From Buttiauxella selenatireducens (GTDB lineage: Bacteria; Pseudomonadota; Gammaproteobacteria; Enterobacterales; Enterobacteriaceae), in NCBI RefSeq assembly GCF_031432975.1, contig NZ_CP133838.1, forward strand, positions 868,001 through 932,000: a stretch of 64,000 nt of DNA, in the 5' to 3' direction. The first letter of the stretch is position 1. Every line of letters begins with the position of its first letter. Under the pieces are notes generated by a model. The model saw only the letters and a program-made list of their open reading frames with translations. It was not told the origin of the DNA and did not search any database. This document shows, piece after piece, positions 55,993 through 64,000 of the stretch. The translations under genes were made by a program, and so were the position numbers.

Positions 55993-57093
55993 ATGATAGG
56001 ACGTTGGACTAAGTACATTGTAACAGGAGTGATGGTTGCCATTCTGGCTGGCTGTTCCTCGAAACCGACAGATAAAGGTCAGCAATATAAGGACGGGAAA
56101 TTCACCCAGCCTTTCTCCCTCGTCAACCGACCTGATGCGGTAGGGGCCCCGATCAACGGCGGCGACTTTGCTGAGCAAGTTAACCAAATTCGTTCCGCAT
56201 CTCCTCGCCTCTATAATAGCAAGAGTGATGTTTACGGTGCCGTTCAACAGTGGCTACAGGCCGGTGGCGATACCAGTAAGCTGAGCCAGTACGGCATTGA
56301 CGCCTGGCAGATGGAAGGCGCAGACAACTACGGTAACGTGCAATTCACAGGCTACTACACGCCGGTGGTGCAGGCGCGTTACACCCGTCAGGGTGAATTC
56401 CAGTATCCGATTTACCGCATGCCGCCAAAACGCGGGCGTTTACCTTCCCGTGCCGAGATCTACAATGGCGCACTGAGCGACAGCTACATTATTGCTTACA
56501 GCAACTCCTTAATGGATAACTTCATTATGGATGTGCAGGGCAGCGGCTATATCGATTTTGGTGATGGTCAGCCATTAACCTTCTTTGGTTACGCGGGCAA
56601 GAACGGCCATGCTTATCGCAGTATCGGCAAAGTGCTTATCGATCGCGGTGAAGTAAAGAAAGAAGATATGTCGATGCAGGCTATTCGCCATTGGGGTGAA
56701 ACTCACAGCCAGGCTGAAGTGCAGGAGCTGCTTGAGCAGAACCCATCCTTCGTATTCTTTAAGCCTGCGAGCTTCGCACCGGTGAAAGGGGCGAGCGCCG
56801 TGCCGTTAATTGGCCGTGCGTCTGTGGCTTCTGACCGCTCCATTATTCCTGCTGGCACCACGATTCTGGCTGAAGTCCCGTTACTCGATAACAATGGGAA
56901 ATTCAGTGGGCAGTATGAATTGCGCGTCATGGTGGCGTTGGATGTTGGCGGTGCGATTAAAGGCCAGCACTTCGACATTTACCAGGGAATTGGGGCTGAT
57001 GCCGGCCACCGTGCGGGTTGGTACAACCACTATGGCCGTGTTTGGGTACTGAAAAACGCCCCTGGCACGACTAACAGCGTATTTACCGGTTAA
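55993..57093 (+). CDS. mltA: Membrane-bound lytic murein transglycosylase A
   Basis: 366 residues (E. coli 365). Lipoprotein signal MIGRWTKYIVTGVMVAILAGC with lipobox. MltA domain: FTGYYTPVVQARYTRQGEF, HAYRSIGKVLIDRGE and the catalytic Asp region MVALDVGGAIKGQHFDIYQG. It cleaves glycan strands forming 1,6-anhydro ends at the outer membrane. A GTG directly before the ATG is an unlikely alternative. GAGG lies five bases upstream. Confidence 0.96.
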   Translation: MIGRWTKYIVTGVMVAILAGCSSKPTDKGQQYKDGKFTQPFSLVNRPDAVGAPINGGDFAEQVNQIRSASPRLYNSKSDVYGAVQQWLQAGGDTSKLSQYGIDAWQMEGADNYGNVQFTGYYTPVVQARYTRQGEFQYPIYRMPPKRGRLPSRAEIYNGALSDSYIIAYSNSLMDNFIMDVQGSGYIDFGDGQPLTFFGYAGKNGHAYRSIGKVLIDRGEVKKEDMSMQAIRHWGETHSQAEVQELLEQNPSFVFFKPASFAPVKGASAVPLIGRASVASDRSIIPAGTTILAEVPLLDNNGKFSGQYELRVMVALDVGGAIKGQHFDIYQGIGADAGHRAGWYNHYGRVWVLKNAPGTTNSVFTG

Positions 57094-57104
57094 TATTTCC
57101 CCCC

Positions 57105-57132
57105 GACGGGCTGTATAATCAGCCCGTCAACT
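57105..57132 (+). terminator. Hairpin after mltA
   Basis: GACGGGCTG / CAGCCCGTC, 9-bp perfect stem, 6-base loop, followed by a weak T stretch (AACTTTA). Confidence 0.6.
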
Positions 57133-57190
57133 TTATCCGCAACTGTTTATTTATCACAACACCCGCAAAGATTTTTCCGAGGAAAACGTA

Positions 57191-58000
57191 ATGTCTGTTG
57201 TTTTGTCCGATGCCTGGCTGCAACGCTTTGGCGGCACTGCTCGTTTGTATGGTCGTGATGCTCTGCAACTGTTTGCTGATGCGCATGTATGCGTGATTGG
57301 CATTGGTGGTGTGGGCTCATGGGCTGCAGAAGCGCTGGCACGTACCGGAATCGGCGCGATTACGCTTATCGATATGGATGATGTTTGCGTGACCAACACT
57401 AACCGTCAGATCCATGCGTTGCGCGATAACGTTGGACTGGCCAAGACTGAAGTGATGGCGGCCCGCATTCGTGAAATCAATCCGGAATGCCGCGTCACGG
57501 TAGTTGATGATTTTATTACTGCGGAAAATACGGCGCAGCTGCTTAATCAAGGTTTTAGTTACGTTATTGATGCCATTGATAGTGTCCGTCCTAAAGCGGC
57601 ACTTATCGCATATTGTCGACGCAACAAGATCCCACTGGTCACAACCGGTGGCGCGGGTGGTCAAATCGATCCTACGCAGATTCAAGTGGTTGATCTGGCG
57701 AAAACGATTCAGGATCCACTGGCAGCTAAGCTTCGCGAAAGACTAAAAAGTGATTTTGGCGTGGTGAAGAACAGTAAAGGTAAGCTCGGCGTGGACTGCG
57801 TGTTTTCCACCGAAGCGTTGGTTTATCCGCAGGCTGATGGCTCTGTGTGCGCGATGAAAAGTACCGCTGATGGCCCGAAACGTATGGATTGTGCATCCGG
57901 TTTTGGTGCGGCAACTATGGTCACCGCCAGCTTTGGTTTTGTGGCGGTGTCCCATGTATTAAAGAAAATGATGGCGAAAGCGGCGCGTACTCAGGCCTGA
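57191..58000 (+). CDS. tcdA: tRNA ct6A-forming cyclase TcdA (CsdL)
   Basis: 269 residues (E. coli 268). E1/ThiF-like fold: nucleotide-binding [31 protein letters not shown] and [22 protein letters not shown] further on. It adenylates and dehydrates t6A to the cyclic ct6A at position 37 of ANN-reading tRNAs, with sulfur-transfer partners CsdA-CsdE. GAGGAAAACGTA upstream. It converges with csdE, the ends overlapping by 10 bases. Confidence 0.96.
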   Translation: MSVVLSDAWLQRFGGTARLYGRDALQLFADAHVCVIGIGGVGSWAAEALARTGIGAITLIDMDDVCVTNTNRQIHALRDNVGLAKTEVMAARIREINPECRVTVVDDFITAENTAQLLNQGFSYVIDAIDSVRPKAALIAYCRRNKIPLVTTGGAGGQIDPTQIQVVDLAKTIQDPLAAKLRERLKSDFGVVKNSKGKLGVDCVFSTEALVYPQADGSVCAMKSTADGPKRMDCASGFGAATMVTASFGFVAVSHVLKKMMAKAARTQA

Positions 58001-58431
58001 ACTGCCGCACGAACGGCTTGTGCTAATGCCGCAAGCCCGCTGCTGCGCGACGCACTTAATTGATTGCGCAGCCCTAAATCATCAAACAGGGCGAGCGGAT
58101 CTTCATTCAGCAACTGTTCCGCCGTTTTCCCTTCTATTGCGGTAAGTAACACCGCCAGCAAACCGCGGACAATGCGTCCTTCACTATCACCGTAGAAATG
58201 CAGCGTCCCATTTGCTTGCAGGCTGTGACCCAGCCAGACGCGGTTTTCACAACCTGCAATTTCGATGTTATCGCGTTTTAGATCCGCAGGAAGTGCCGGA
58301 AGTTGCTTCCCGAGTAGGATCAACTGACGGTATTTATCTTCCCACTGCTGCAACGGAGCAAAAGTGCTGCGCAAGCTGTCGGCGGTGATAGCAGTCCCGA
58401 ATGGGTGACCGGCTAAAAATCCACTTGTCAT
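57991..58431 (-). CDS. csdE: Sulfur acceptor protein CsdE
   Basis: 146 residues, SufE-like fold. The acceptor Cys is in [11 protein letters not shown] (about residue 61), on the loop that takes persulfide from CsdA. C-terminal [21 protein letters not shown] matches E. coli CsdE. Its ATG follows the csdA stop codon with no base between, so it is translationally coupled to csdA. Confidence 0.95.
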   Translation of the reverse strand: MTSGFLAGHPFGTAITADSLRSTFAPLQQWEDKYRQLILLGKQLPALPADLKRDNIEIAGCENRVWLGHSLQANGTLHFYGDSEGRIVRGLLAVLLTAIEGKTAEQLLNEDPLALFDDLGLRNQLSASRSSGLAALAQAVRAAVQA

Positions 58432-59637
58432 TTAATCCACCAGAATTTCCAGTGCGTTGTCGATAGCTTTGACCAGCGCATCAACATCACTCTGCGTATT
58501 GTACGGGGCAAAAGAAGCCCGCAATGTGCCGGCGACGCCAAGTGCTGCAAGCAAAGGTTGCGCACAATGTTGACCCGCGCGCAGCGAAATGCCTGATTCA
58601 GCCAACAGCGTGACCATGTCGTTGTGGTGAACACCTTCAAAATCAAACGCCAACAGGCTCGAGTCCTGGCAGCGGAAACTGCGAAAACCAGGACGTTTTG
58701 CCAGCTCTGCTTCTGCGAGTGTCGCCAGCCCACGGCTGTAGGTTTCAGCCTCAGTCAAATCAACCGACTCCAGCCACTCAAGTGCCGCGCTCAGGCCAAT
58801 GACGCCTGCAACGTTTGGCGTACCGGCTTCAAAGCGATACGGTACGGGTTGAGTTTTAAATCCTTCGAATGAGACATGCGTAATCATTTTGCCGCCGCCT
58901 AGCCAGGGCGACATCTCTTCCAGCAGCTCACTTTTACCGTAGAGCGCCCCGATTCCGGTTGGGCCATACAATTTGTGGGCTGAGAAAGCGTAAAAATCGA
59001 TATCCAGCGCCTGTACGTCCGGCGGGCAATGCACAACACCTTGTGCGCCGTCGACCATAACGACCGCGCCAACTTCGTGGGCAAGCGTAATGGCTTTGGC
59101 GAGATCCGGGCAGCCGCCTGTGACATTAGACATTTGGCCCAACGCCAGGATTTTGGTCCGCGGGTTAAGTAACGCAGGCAGCTTGCTGAGATCGGCAAGG
59201 AGATTTTTGCCCAGCGGCAATTTGATAATTTTCGCACCGGTCTGCTCGGCGACCATTAGCCACGGCACGAAATTCGCGTGGTGTTCTGCTTCGCTAACAA
59301 TAATTTCATCATCGGGTTGCAGGCGCGGGCGTGCGTAACACTGAGCGACCAGATTTATGGCTTCGGTTGTGCCACGCGTCCAGACAATATCTTTTCCAGA
59401 AGGGGCATTGAGCAGAGCTGCCACACTATCGCGAGCCGCTTCATAACGCTCGGTAAGGCGCTGCGCCTCGGCAAACTGACTGCGATGAACATTACCTGCG
59501 CTCAGGCTATAAAATTGCTGAGTCGCTTCAATAACGGCGCGTGGTTTAAGTGTGGTTGCGGCACTGTCGAGATAGACACCAGCATCAGCCAACGCCGGAA
59601 ACAGGCTGCGAAAACTGGCGGGATTAAATGTTTTCAT
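58432..59637 (-). CDS. csdA: Cysteine desulfurase CsdA
   Basis: 401 residues from the ATG at 59637 (GAGGAAAA upstream), the E. coli length; upstream in-frame starts are not supported. Class V aminotransferase: LDSAATTLKP, PLP Lys in AFSAHKLYGPTG, SNVTGG, and persulfide Cys in RAGQHCAQPL (about 358). It removes sulfur from cysteine and hands it to CsdE. Operon csdA-csdE. Confidence 0.96.
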   Translation of the reverse strand: MKTFNPASFRSLFPALADAGVYLDSAATTLKPRAVIEATQQFYSLSAGNVHRSQFAEAQRLTERYEAARDSVAALLNAPSGKDIVWTRGTTEAINLVAQCYARPRLQPDDEIIVSEAEHHANFVPWLMVAEQTGAKIIKLPLGKNLLADLSKLPALLNPRTKILALGQMSNVTGGCPDLAKAITLAHEVGAVVMVDGAQGVVHCPPDVQALDIDFYAFSAHKLYGPTGIGALYGKSELLEEMSPWLGGGKMITHVSFEGFKTQPVPYRFEAGTPNVAGVIGLSAALEWLESVDLTEAETYSRGLATLAEAELAKRPGFRSFRCQDSSLLAFDFEGVHHNDMVTLLAESGISLRAGQHCAQPLLAALGVAGTLRASFAPYNTQSDVDALVKAIDNALEILVD

Positions 59638-59832
59638 GATTTTCCTCATATCACTATGCAGCGATCGTGGCGCATTTGTCTTAATCGCACAAGGGATCAA
59701 TAACCTTCGGAATATTCTGCTTCGCCAGGCAAACCTGGTGAAAGAGGGTTATGCTGATTACTGTTAGGTGAATGTTTAACTTTGGTTATTTTTAAGAGTA
59801 ATTCAGCATTAATCGCTACTAAGGAGAAGAAT

Positions 59833-60060
59833 ATGAATAAGGCAGCCGCAGCAGTATCAGCAGGTCTAATGGTTTTTGCTCTTTCAGCCTGTTCAAGCCC
59901 GAACTACGTGATGCACACCAATGACGGACGTAGCATTGTCGCCGATGGCAAGCCTCAAACCGATGATGAAACAGGGATGATTCAGTACAAAGATGCTAAT
60001 GGGAATAAACAGCAGATTAACCGTACTGATGTAAAAGAGATGGTTGAGTTGGATCAGTAA
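59833..60060 (+). CDS. ygdI: Small lipoprotein YgdI (DUF903)
   Basis: 75 residues from the ATG at 59833 with AAGGAG upstream; a longer frame from 59782 would bury the lipoprotein signal. Signal MNKAAAAVSAGLMVFALSAC with lipobox LSAC; domain YVMHTNDGRSIVADGKPQTD ... YKDANGNKQQINRTDV. Paralogue of YgdR. Envelope lipoprotein of unknown role. Its 3' end faces the gcvB terminator 9 bases away. Confidence 0.94.
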   Translation: MNKAAAAVSAGLMVFALSACSSPNYVMHTNDGRSIVADGKPQTDDETGMIQYKDANGNKQQINRTDVKEMVELDQ

Positions 60061-60069
60061 ATTTCAGGC

Positions 60070-60275
60070 AAAAAAAAGCACCGCAATTTGCGGTGCTACA
60101 TTAATCACTATGGACAGACAGGGTAAATGTACAGGAAGTGAAAAAGGGGTAGCTTAGCTACCGGGGTCTGGAATGCCAGACCAATTGCAAACACAACAAC
60201 ACAACATCACAACCGTAAGCCAAAAGCCCTCCGAAACACGCATTTCAGATAACTTTTCGTTCCGGCTCAGGAAGT
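60070..60275 (-). ncRNA. gcvB: Small RNA GcvB
   Basis: About 206 bases, 5' end ACTTCCTGAGCCGGAACGAA as in E. coli. The G/U-rich R1 seed (TTGTGATGTTGTGTTGTTGT, within 60186-60212) is unchanged; R2 (ACATTTACCCTGTCTGTCC, near 60110-60130) is also kept. It ends GCACCGC-AAATT-GCGGTGC plus eight T. Stem loops between the seeds differ from E. coli but remain paired (GGTAGC-TAA-GCTACC, GGTCTGGC-ATTC-CAGACC). Hfq-dependent repressor of amino-acid and peptide transporters, activated by GcvA. Confidence 0.96.
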
Positions 60276-60281
60276 GACGCC

Positions 60282-60310
60282 ACTATAGGTATTTGCTGGT
60301 GCATCCTCAA
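60282..60310 (-). promoter_or_regulatory. Promoter of gcvB
   Basis: Minus strand: -35 TTGAGG (60310-60305), 17-base spacer, -10 TATAGT (60287-60282), transcript start 7 bases further at 60275. The 60311-60400 stretch up to gcvA, with CTAAT motifs, is where GcvA would bind. Confidence 0.82.
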
Positions 60311-60403
60311 CGGACAATTTATAATGGCTCAGATAAAAAAAACTAATAGGTTAACTAAGTTAATCTGTTTGTTAACGGACTCTAACATTTAAGCCAATCA
60401 ACT

Positions 60404-61321
60404 ATGTCCAAGCGTTTACCACCATTAAATGCCTTACGTGTATTTGACGCTGCAGCTCGTCACCTGAGTTTTACTAAAGCAGCCGAAGAATTATTCGTGA
60501 CTCAGGCCGCCGTCAGCCACCAGATTAAGTCTCTGGAGGATTTTCTTGGCCTAAAATTGTTCCGCCGCCGCAACCGCTCGCTGCTGCTGACGGAAGAAGG
60601 TCAGAGTTACTATCTGGACATCAAAGAGATATTTTCGCAGTTAACCGAGGCAACCCGTAAGCTGCAGGCGCGTAGCGCCAAAGGGGCTTTAACGGTCAGT
60701 TTGTTGCCTAGTTTTGCCATTCATTGGTTAGTACCGCGGTTAACAAGCTTTAATACAGCTTATCCGGGAATCGACGTTCGTATACAGGCCGTTGACCGCC
60801 AGGAAGATAAACTTTCGGATGATGTCGACGTCGCGATTTTTTACGGGCGCGGCAACTGGCCGGGTCTGCGTGTGGAAAAATTGTACGCGGAATATCTGTT
60901 ACCAGTCTGTTCACCGATGCTGTTAACCGGCGATAAGCCCATCAAAACCCCAGAAGATTTAGCGCATCATACTTTGCTGCACGATGCGTCTCGTCGTGAC
61001 TGGCAGACATATACACGCCAATTGGGTGTAAGCCATATCAATGTGCAGCAAGGCCCGATCTTCAGCCACAGTGCAATGGTGCTTCAAGCCGCCATTCACG
61101 GGCAAGGCATTGCTTTAGCAAACAATGTTATGGCGCAATCAGAGATTGAAGCGGGTCGTTTGGTTTGTCCGTTCAATGATGTTCTGGTGAGCAAAAATGC
61201 CTTTTATCTTGTTTGTCATGACAGCCAGGCAGAACTGGGTAAAATAGCGGCCTTCAGGCAGTGGATTTTGGCGAAAACAGCGAGCGAACAAGAAAAATTC
61301 CGTTTTCGCTACGATCAGTAA
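60404..61321 (+). CDS. gcvA: Glycine-cleavage activator GcvA
   Basis: 305 residues as in E. coli. LysR-type: N-terminal PPLNALRVFDAAARHLSFTK, recognition helix EELFVTQAAVSHQIKSLE, and effector domain with FYGRGNWPGLRVEKLY. It regulates gcvTHP and the divergent sRNA gcvB in response to glycine and purines. Shares the regulatory region with gcvB. A 49-base gap leads to ygdD, with no clear terminator. Confidence 0.97.
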   Translation: MSKRLPPLNALRVFDAAARHLSFTKAAEELFVTQAAVSHQIKSLEDFLGLKLFRRRNRSLLLTEEGQSYYLDIKEIFSQLTEATRKLQARSAKGALTVSLLPSFAIHWLVPRLTSFNTAYPGIDVRIQAVDRQEDKLSDDVDVAIFYGRGNWPGLRVEKLYAEYLLPVCSPMLLTGDKPIKTPEDLAHHTLLHDASRRDWQTYTRQLGVSHINVQQGPIFSHSAMVLQAAIHGQGIALANNVMAQSEIEAGRLVCPFNDVLVSKNAFYLVCHDSQAELGKIAAFRQWILAKTASEQEKFRFRYDQ

Positions 61322-61370
61322 GCAAACCAGCGCGTAGGCATGCCGCTACGCCTAACTTTAGGGTTACACC

Positions 61371-61766
61371 ATGACCAGCCGATTCATGCTGATTTTTACC
61401 GCGATTAGCGGTTTTATCTTTGTCGCCCTTGGCGCCTTTGGGGCACACGTTTTAAGTAAAACGCTTGGTGTTGTTGAGATGGGGTGGATTCAAACCGGTC
61501 TTGAATACCAGGCATTTCATACGTTAGCGATTTTTGGTCTGGCCGTTGCGATGCAGCGCCGGATCAGCATTTGGTTTTACTGGAGCAGCGTATTTATGGC
61601 GCTCGGTACTGTTCTATTCAGCGGCAGTCTTTACTGCCTGGCGCTGTCTCACTTACGCCTGTGGGCGTTTGTTACTCCTGTCGGCGGAATGAGTTTTCTT
61701 GCCGGTTGGATTTTGATGTTGATTGGTGCAATGCGCCTGAAACGTAGGGGCGCAAGCCATGAATAA
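61371..61766 (+). CDS. ygdD: Inner-membrane protein YgdD (DUF423)
   Basis: 131 residues as in E. coli. Four predicted membrane segments: [53 protein letters not shown] and a final one with [19 protein letters not shown]. Function unknown. It overlaps rlmM by 8 bases, so co-translated with it. Confidence 0.95.
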   Translation: MTSRFMLIFTAISGFIFVALGAFGAHVLSKTLGVVEMGWIQTGLEYQAFHTLAIFGLAVAMQRRISIWFYWSSVFMALGTVLFSGSLYCLALSHLRLWAFVTPVGGMSFLAGWILMLIGAMRLKRRGASHE

Positions 61767-62859
61767 AGTTATTTTGTACTGCCGACAAGGTTTTGAGAAA
61801 GAGTGTGCGGCAGAGATTACCGATAAAGCCGGCCAGCATGGCGTTTACGGTTTTGCACGGGTTAAAGAAAACAGCGGTTACGTCATTTACGAATGTTATC
61901 AGCAAGATGATGCTGACAAACTGGCGCGTGAATTGCCGTTCAAAGATCTGATCTTTGCTCGTCAAATGATCGTTGCGGGTGAACTGCTCAAAGATCTTCC
62001 GCCAGAAGATCGTATTACGCCGATCACCGGAATGCTGACTGGCGTGGTAGAGAAAGGCGGCGATCTGCGTGTCGAAGTCGCTGATACCAATGAAAGTAAA
62101 GAGTTGATGAAGTTCTGCCGTAAGTTGACCGTGCCTCTGCGCGCCAGCCTGCGTGAAGCCGGTATCCTGACCAACTACGAAACAACAAAACGCCCAGTGG
62201 TGCATGTGTTCTTTATTGCACCGGGATGTTGTTACACCGGTTATTCCTATACCACTAATAACTCGCCTTTCTATATGGGCATTCAGCGTCTGAAATTACC
62301 TTCTGACGCGCCAAGCCGTTCAACGTTGAAACTCGAAGAAGCCTTCCACATTTTTATTCCTGCTGATGAGTGGGATGAACGTTTGGCGAACGGGATGTAC
62401 GCGATTGATTTAGGGGCTTGCCCTGGCGGTTGGACCTATCAGTTAGTGAAACGCAATATGTGGGTTTCTTCTGTCGATAACGGCCCAATGGCGCAAAGCT
62501 TGATGGATACCGGGCAGGTTACCTGGCTGCAGGAAGATGGTTTTAAATATAAGCCAACACGAAACAATATTTCCTGGATGGTTTGTGACATGGTTGAGAA
62601 ACCTGCGAAAGTCGCGAGTCTGATGGCAACCTGGCTGGTTAACGGCTGGTGCCGCGAAACCATTTTCAACCTGAAGCTGCCTATGAAGAAACGATACGAA
62701 GAGGTGTCGCAGAACCTGGCGCTGATACGTGAAAGGCTGGAAGAGAATGGTATCAGTGCGGAGATTCAGGCGCGTCAGCTGTATCACGACCGTGAAGAAG
62801 TGACGGTACACGTGCGCCGCATGTGGGCTGCTGTAGGCGGCCGTCGCGACGAACGTTAA
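61759..62859 (+). CDS. rlmM: 23S rRNA 2'-O-methyltransferase RlmM (C2498)
   Basis: 366 residues as in E. coli. An N-terminal THUMP domain (about 1-180, RNA binding) is followed by a Rossmann methyltransferase: SAM-binding [28 protein letters not shown] and [11 protein letters not shown], with the K-D-K-E type catalytic set of 2'-O-methylases. It methylates the ribose of C2498 in 23S rRNA before ribosome assembly. Confidence 0.97.
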   Translation: MNKVILYCRQGFEKECAAEITDKAGQHGVYGFARVKENSGYVIYECYQQDDADKLARELPFKDLIFARQMIVAGELLKDLPPEDRITPITGMLTGVVEKGGDLRVEVADTNESKELMKFCRKLTVPLRASLREAGILTNYETTKRPVVHVFFIAPGCCYTGYSYTTNNSPFYMGIQRLKLPSDAPSRSTLKLEEAFHIFIPADEWDERLANGMYAIDLGACPGGWTYQLVKRNMWVSSVDNGPMAQSLMDTGQVTWLQEDGFKYKPTRNNISWMVCDMVEKPAKVASLMATWLVNGWCRETIFNLKLPMKKRYEEVSQNLALIRERLEENGISAEIQARQLYHDREEVTVHVRRMWAAVGGRRDER

Positions 62860-62867
62860 TCTTGTTC

Positions 62868-62966
62868 GAGGGTGGGGAATCCACCCTCACCCCGACCCTC
62901 TCCCTGAGGGAGAGGGAGAAAAGCTGAATTATTCCCTCTCCTGGGGGAGAGGGCTAGGGTGAGGGC
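62868..62966. repeat. Compound inverted-repeat cluster between rlmM and xni
   Basis: A first hairpin GAGGGTGG-GGAAT-CCACCCTC at 62868-62888 is followed by CCCTCACCCCGACCCTCTCC and its mirror GGGAGAGGGCTAGGGTGAGG at 62884-62965, with an inner CCCTCTCCC/GGGAGAGGG stem. This CCCTCACCC...GGGTGAGGG type of intergenic repeat is common between convergent genes in enterics. It separates the convergent rlmM and xni, ending 2 bases before the xni stop. Confidence 0.75.
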
Positions 62967-62968
62967 GT

Positions 62969-63724
62969 TCAACCCGGCAATCTAAGTTGCTGCAAATTCC
63001 CATCAAGCTGTAAATCCGTCTGCAGTTGAGCCACCTGGCGGCTGATAAAAGCACTTTCCCGATGCTGCTCTAACTTCTTGCGCCACTTCTCTGGTACTTC
63101 ATCCAACCGTTCGTACAGTGCTTCAAGCGTTGAAAACTGATTGATCAATTGTGTGGCACTTTTTGGGCCGATACCCGGAACGCCGGAGATCTTGCTGCTG
63201 CTGATCCCTGCAAGCCCCCAGAAATCAGCAAGTTGCTCCGGCAACACGCCATATTCCTGGGCGATAAATGGCGCATCGAGCCAACGTTTTTGAAAATAGT
63301 CACGGATTTGAATTGTCGGGGCGAGTAACTGGCAAAACCCTTTATCGGTCGAGACAATAGTGGCGCGATGCCCACTTGCTGCTATTTTTACAGCGAGTGT
63401 TGCCGCCAGATCATCTGCTTCATTTCCCTGAGAATGCCAGCAAGCCACGCCTCTTTTGGCGAAGGCCGCTCGCAATATTGGCATTTCTTGATGTAAGGAC
63501 TCTGGCATTGGCGCACGGCCAGCTTTATAGTCTGGCAAGACCTGATGTCGCCATCCTTCGCGCCGGTCTTCGTCATCAAACACGGCGACAGCGTGCGTCG
63601 GCTGGCTGTGTGTGATTAGCGCATCAAGGGCATGTAGGCAGGTATCAACACAAGGTGAGCCCTGGACTGCATGAATACGGCGTATTAAGTTCAGGGCATC
63701 AACGATAAGTAAATGAATCATCAT
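62969..63724 (-). CDS. xni: Flap endonuclease Xni
   Basis: 251 residues from the ATG at 63724, the E. coli length; a further upstream frame exists but is not supported. Pol I 5'-nuclease fold: [51 protein letters not shown] and [15 protein letters not shown] (helix-hairpin-helix). It cleaves flap DNA. In E. coli the gene lies beyond sdaC-sdaB; here it directly follows rlmM, so the intervening genes have moved or been lost. Confidence 0.95.
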   Translation of the reverse strand: MMIHLLIVDALNLIRRIHAVQGSPCVDTCLHALDALITHSQPTHAVAVFDDEDRREGWRHQVLPDYKAGRAPMPESLHQEMPILRAAFAKRGVACWHSQGNEADDLAATLAVKIAASGHRATIVSTDKGFCQLLAPTIQIRDYFQKRWLDAPFIAQEYGVLPEQLADFWGLAGISSSKISGVPGIGPKSATQLINQFSTLEALYERLDEVPEKWRKKLEQHRESAFISRQVAQLQTDLQLDGNLQQLRLPG

Positions 63725-63869
63725 GGGTATTTCGCTTTCGATATTCGCTTTGCACACACTAACATTTCTGTGTGTTGACCGCGAACCCGAGAAGATGAAT
63801 CAGGAAAGCCGCTCGCAAAAAAGTCGTGCTTATTGATTACTATGTATATTTCAAGTCAGAGACAACAAC

Positions 63870-64000
63870 ATGAGTCATAGTTCACACCTCGCACAACGCA
63901 TTCAGGCCCTACAACCTTCAGCAATCAGAGAATTGTTAAAGCACAGTAAAATGCCAGGCGTTATTTCCCTCGCCGGCGGCATTCCTTCCAGTGAGTTATT
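63870..64000 (+). CDS. PLP-dependent aminotransferase, class I/II (3' truncated)
   Basis: Open frame from ATG 63870 to the window end (43 codons): MSHSSHLAQRIQALQPSAIR followed by ELLKHSKMPGVISLAGGIPSSEL. The SLAGGIPSSEL segment is the N-terminal motif of LysN/2-aminoadipate-type and ARO8-like fold-I aminotransferases. The catalytic lysine lies beyond the window. Ribosome site weak (CAGAGA). It is divergent from xni. Substrate cannot be assigned. Confidence 0.75.
   Translation, partial: MSHSSHLAQRIQALQPSAIRELLKHSKMPGVISLAGGIPSSEL

Noticed and set aside
62868-62966. Possible CRISPR or tandem repeat at the rlmM-xni junction
   Set aside because: Repeats are inverted rather than direct and have no regular spacers; it is an intergenic inverted-repeat cluster. 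No CRISPR array was seen anywhere in the window.

Overview
This is chromosomal DNA from a member of the Enterobacteriaceae outside Escherichia. Most proteins look like close orthologues of E. coli K-12 proteins. The gene order from yqeF through galR, aas, mutH, thyA, recC, argA and gcvA to xni follows the 63-65 min region of E. coli. The pectin-oligomer genes (ogl, togMNAB, kdgM, kdgF) are typical of plant-associated enterobacteria such as Dickeya, or genera like Buttiauxella, Kluyvera or Cedecea. The genus cannot be fixed from the sequence alone.

Layout. (1) 1-3.3 kb: the tail of a chemosensory/c-di-GMP cluster, with a 5'-truncated REC-REC-GGDEF regulator, a CheW adaptor, a CheW-like protein and a separate GAF-GGDEF diguanylate cyclase. 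(2) 3.3-14.3 kb: yqeF, then a pectin-oligomer catabolic region with a kdgM-type porin, oligogalacturonate lyase (ogl), kduD, the togMNAB ABC transporter and kdgF. KdgR-type palindromes lie in front of every transcription unit in this region. (3) 14.4-18.9 kb: the racemase ygeA, an MFS exporter and the divergent pair lysR/lysA. (4) 18.9-25.4 kb: an accessory beta-glucoside unit (AscG-like LacI repressor, a lone PTS EIIC, a GH1 phospho-glycosidase), a UxuR-like GntR regulator, an acetyltransferase and galR. (5) 25.6-33.8 kb: the sRNAs omrB and omrA, aas-lplT (lysophospholipid repair), tas, ygdR, ygdQ, mutH and the DARS2 region. (6) 33.8-52.4 kb: rppH-ptsP, lgt-thyA, the pseudopilin cluster ppdA-ppdB-ygdB-ppdC, and recC-ptrA-recB-recD. 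(7) 52.4-64 kb: argA, amiC, three initiator tRNA genes, mltA, tcdA, csdE-csdA, ygdI, the sRNA gcvB with gcvA, ygdD-rlmM, xni and the start of an aminotransferase gene.

How the genes work together. The region-2 genes form most of one pathway: KdgM admits oligogalacturonides, TogMNAB imports them, Ogl cleaves them, KdgF opens the unsaturated sugar to its keto form, and KduD reduces the next intermediate. kduI and kdgR are not in the window. In region 6, RecB, RecC and RecD form the RecBCD nuclease-helicase. In region 7, CsdA-CsdE and TcdA act together in sulfur transfer linked to ct6A formation in tRNA.

The most unusual object is a roughly 555 bp intergenic palindromic element present twice in inverted orientation (8379-8930 and 29522-30085). 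The two copies differ, but at least six base pairs in the predicted stems changed on both sides. The structure therefore appears to be maintained. I do not recognise this element. Several ERIC elements, including shortened forms, are also present, one of which supplies the stop codon of a repressor gene.
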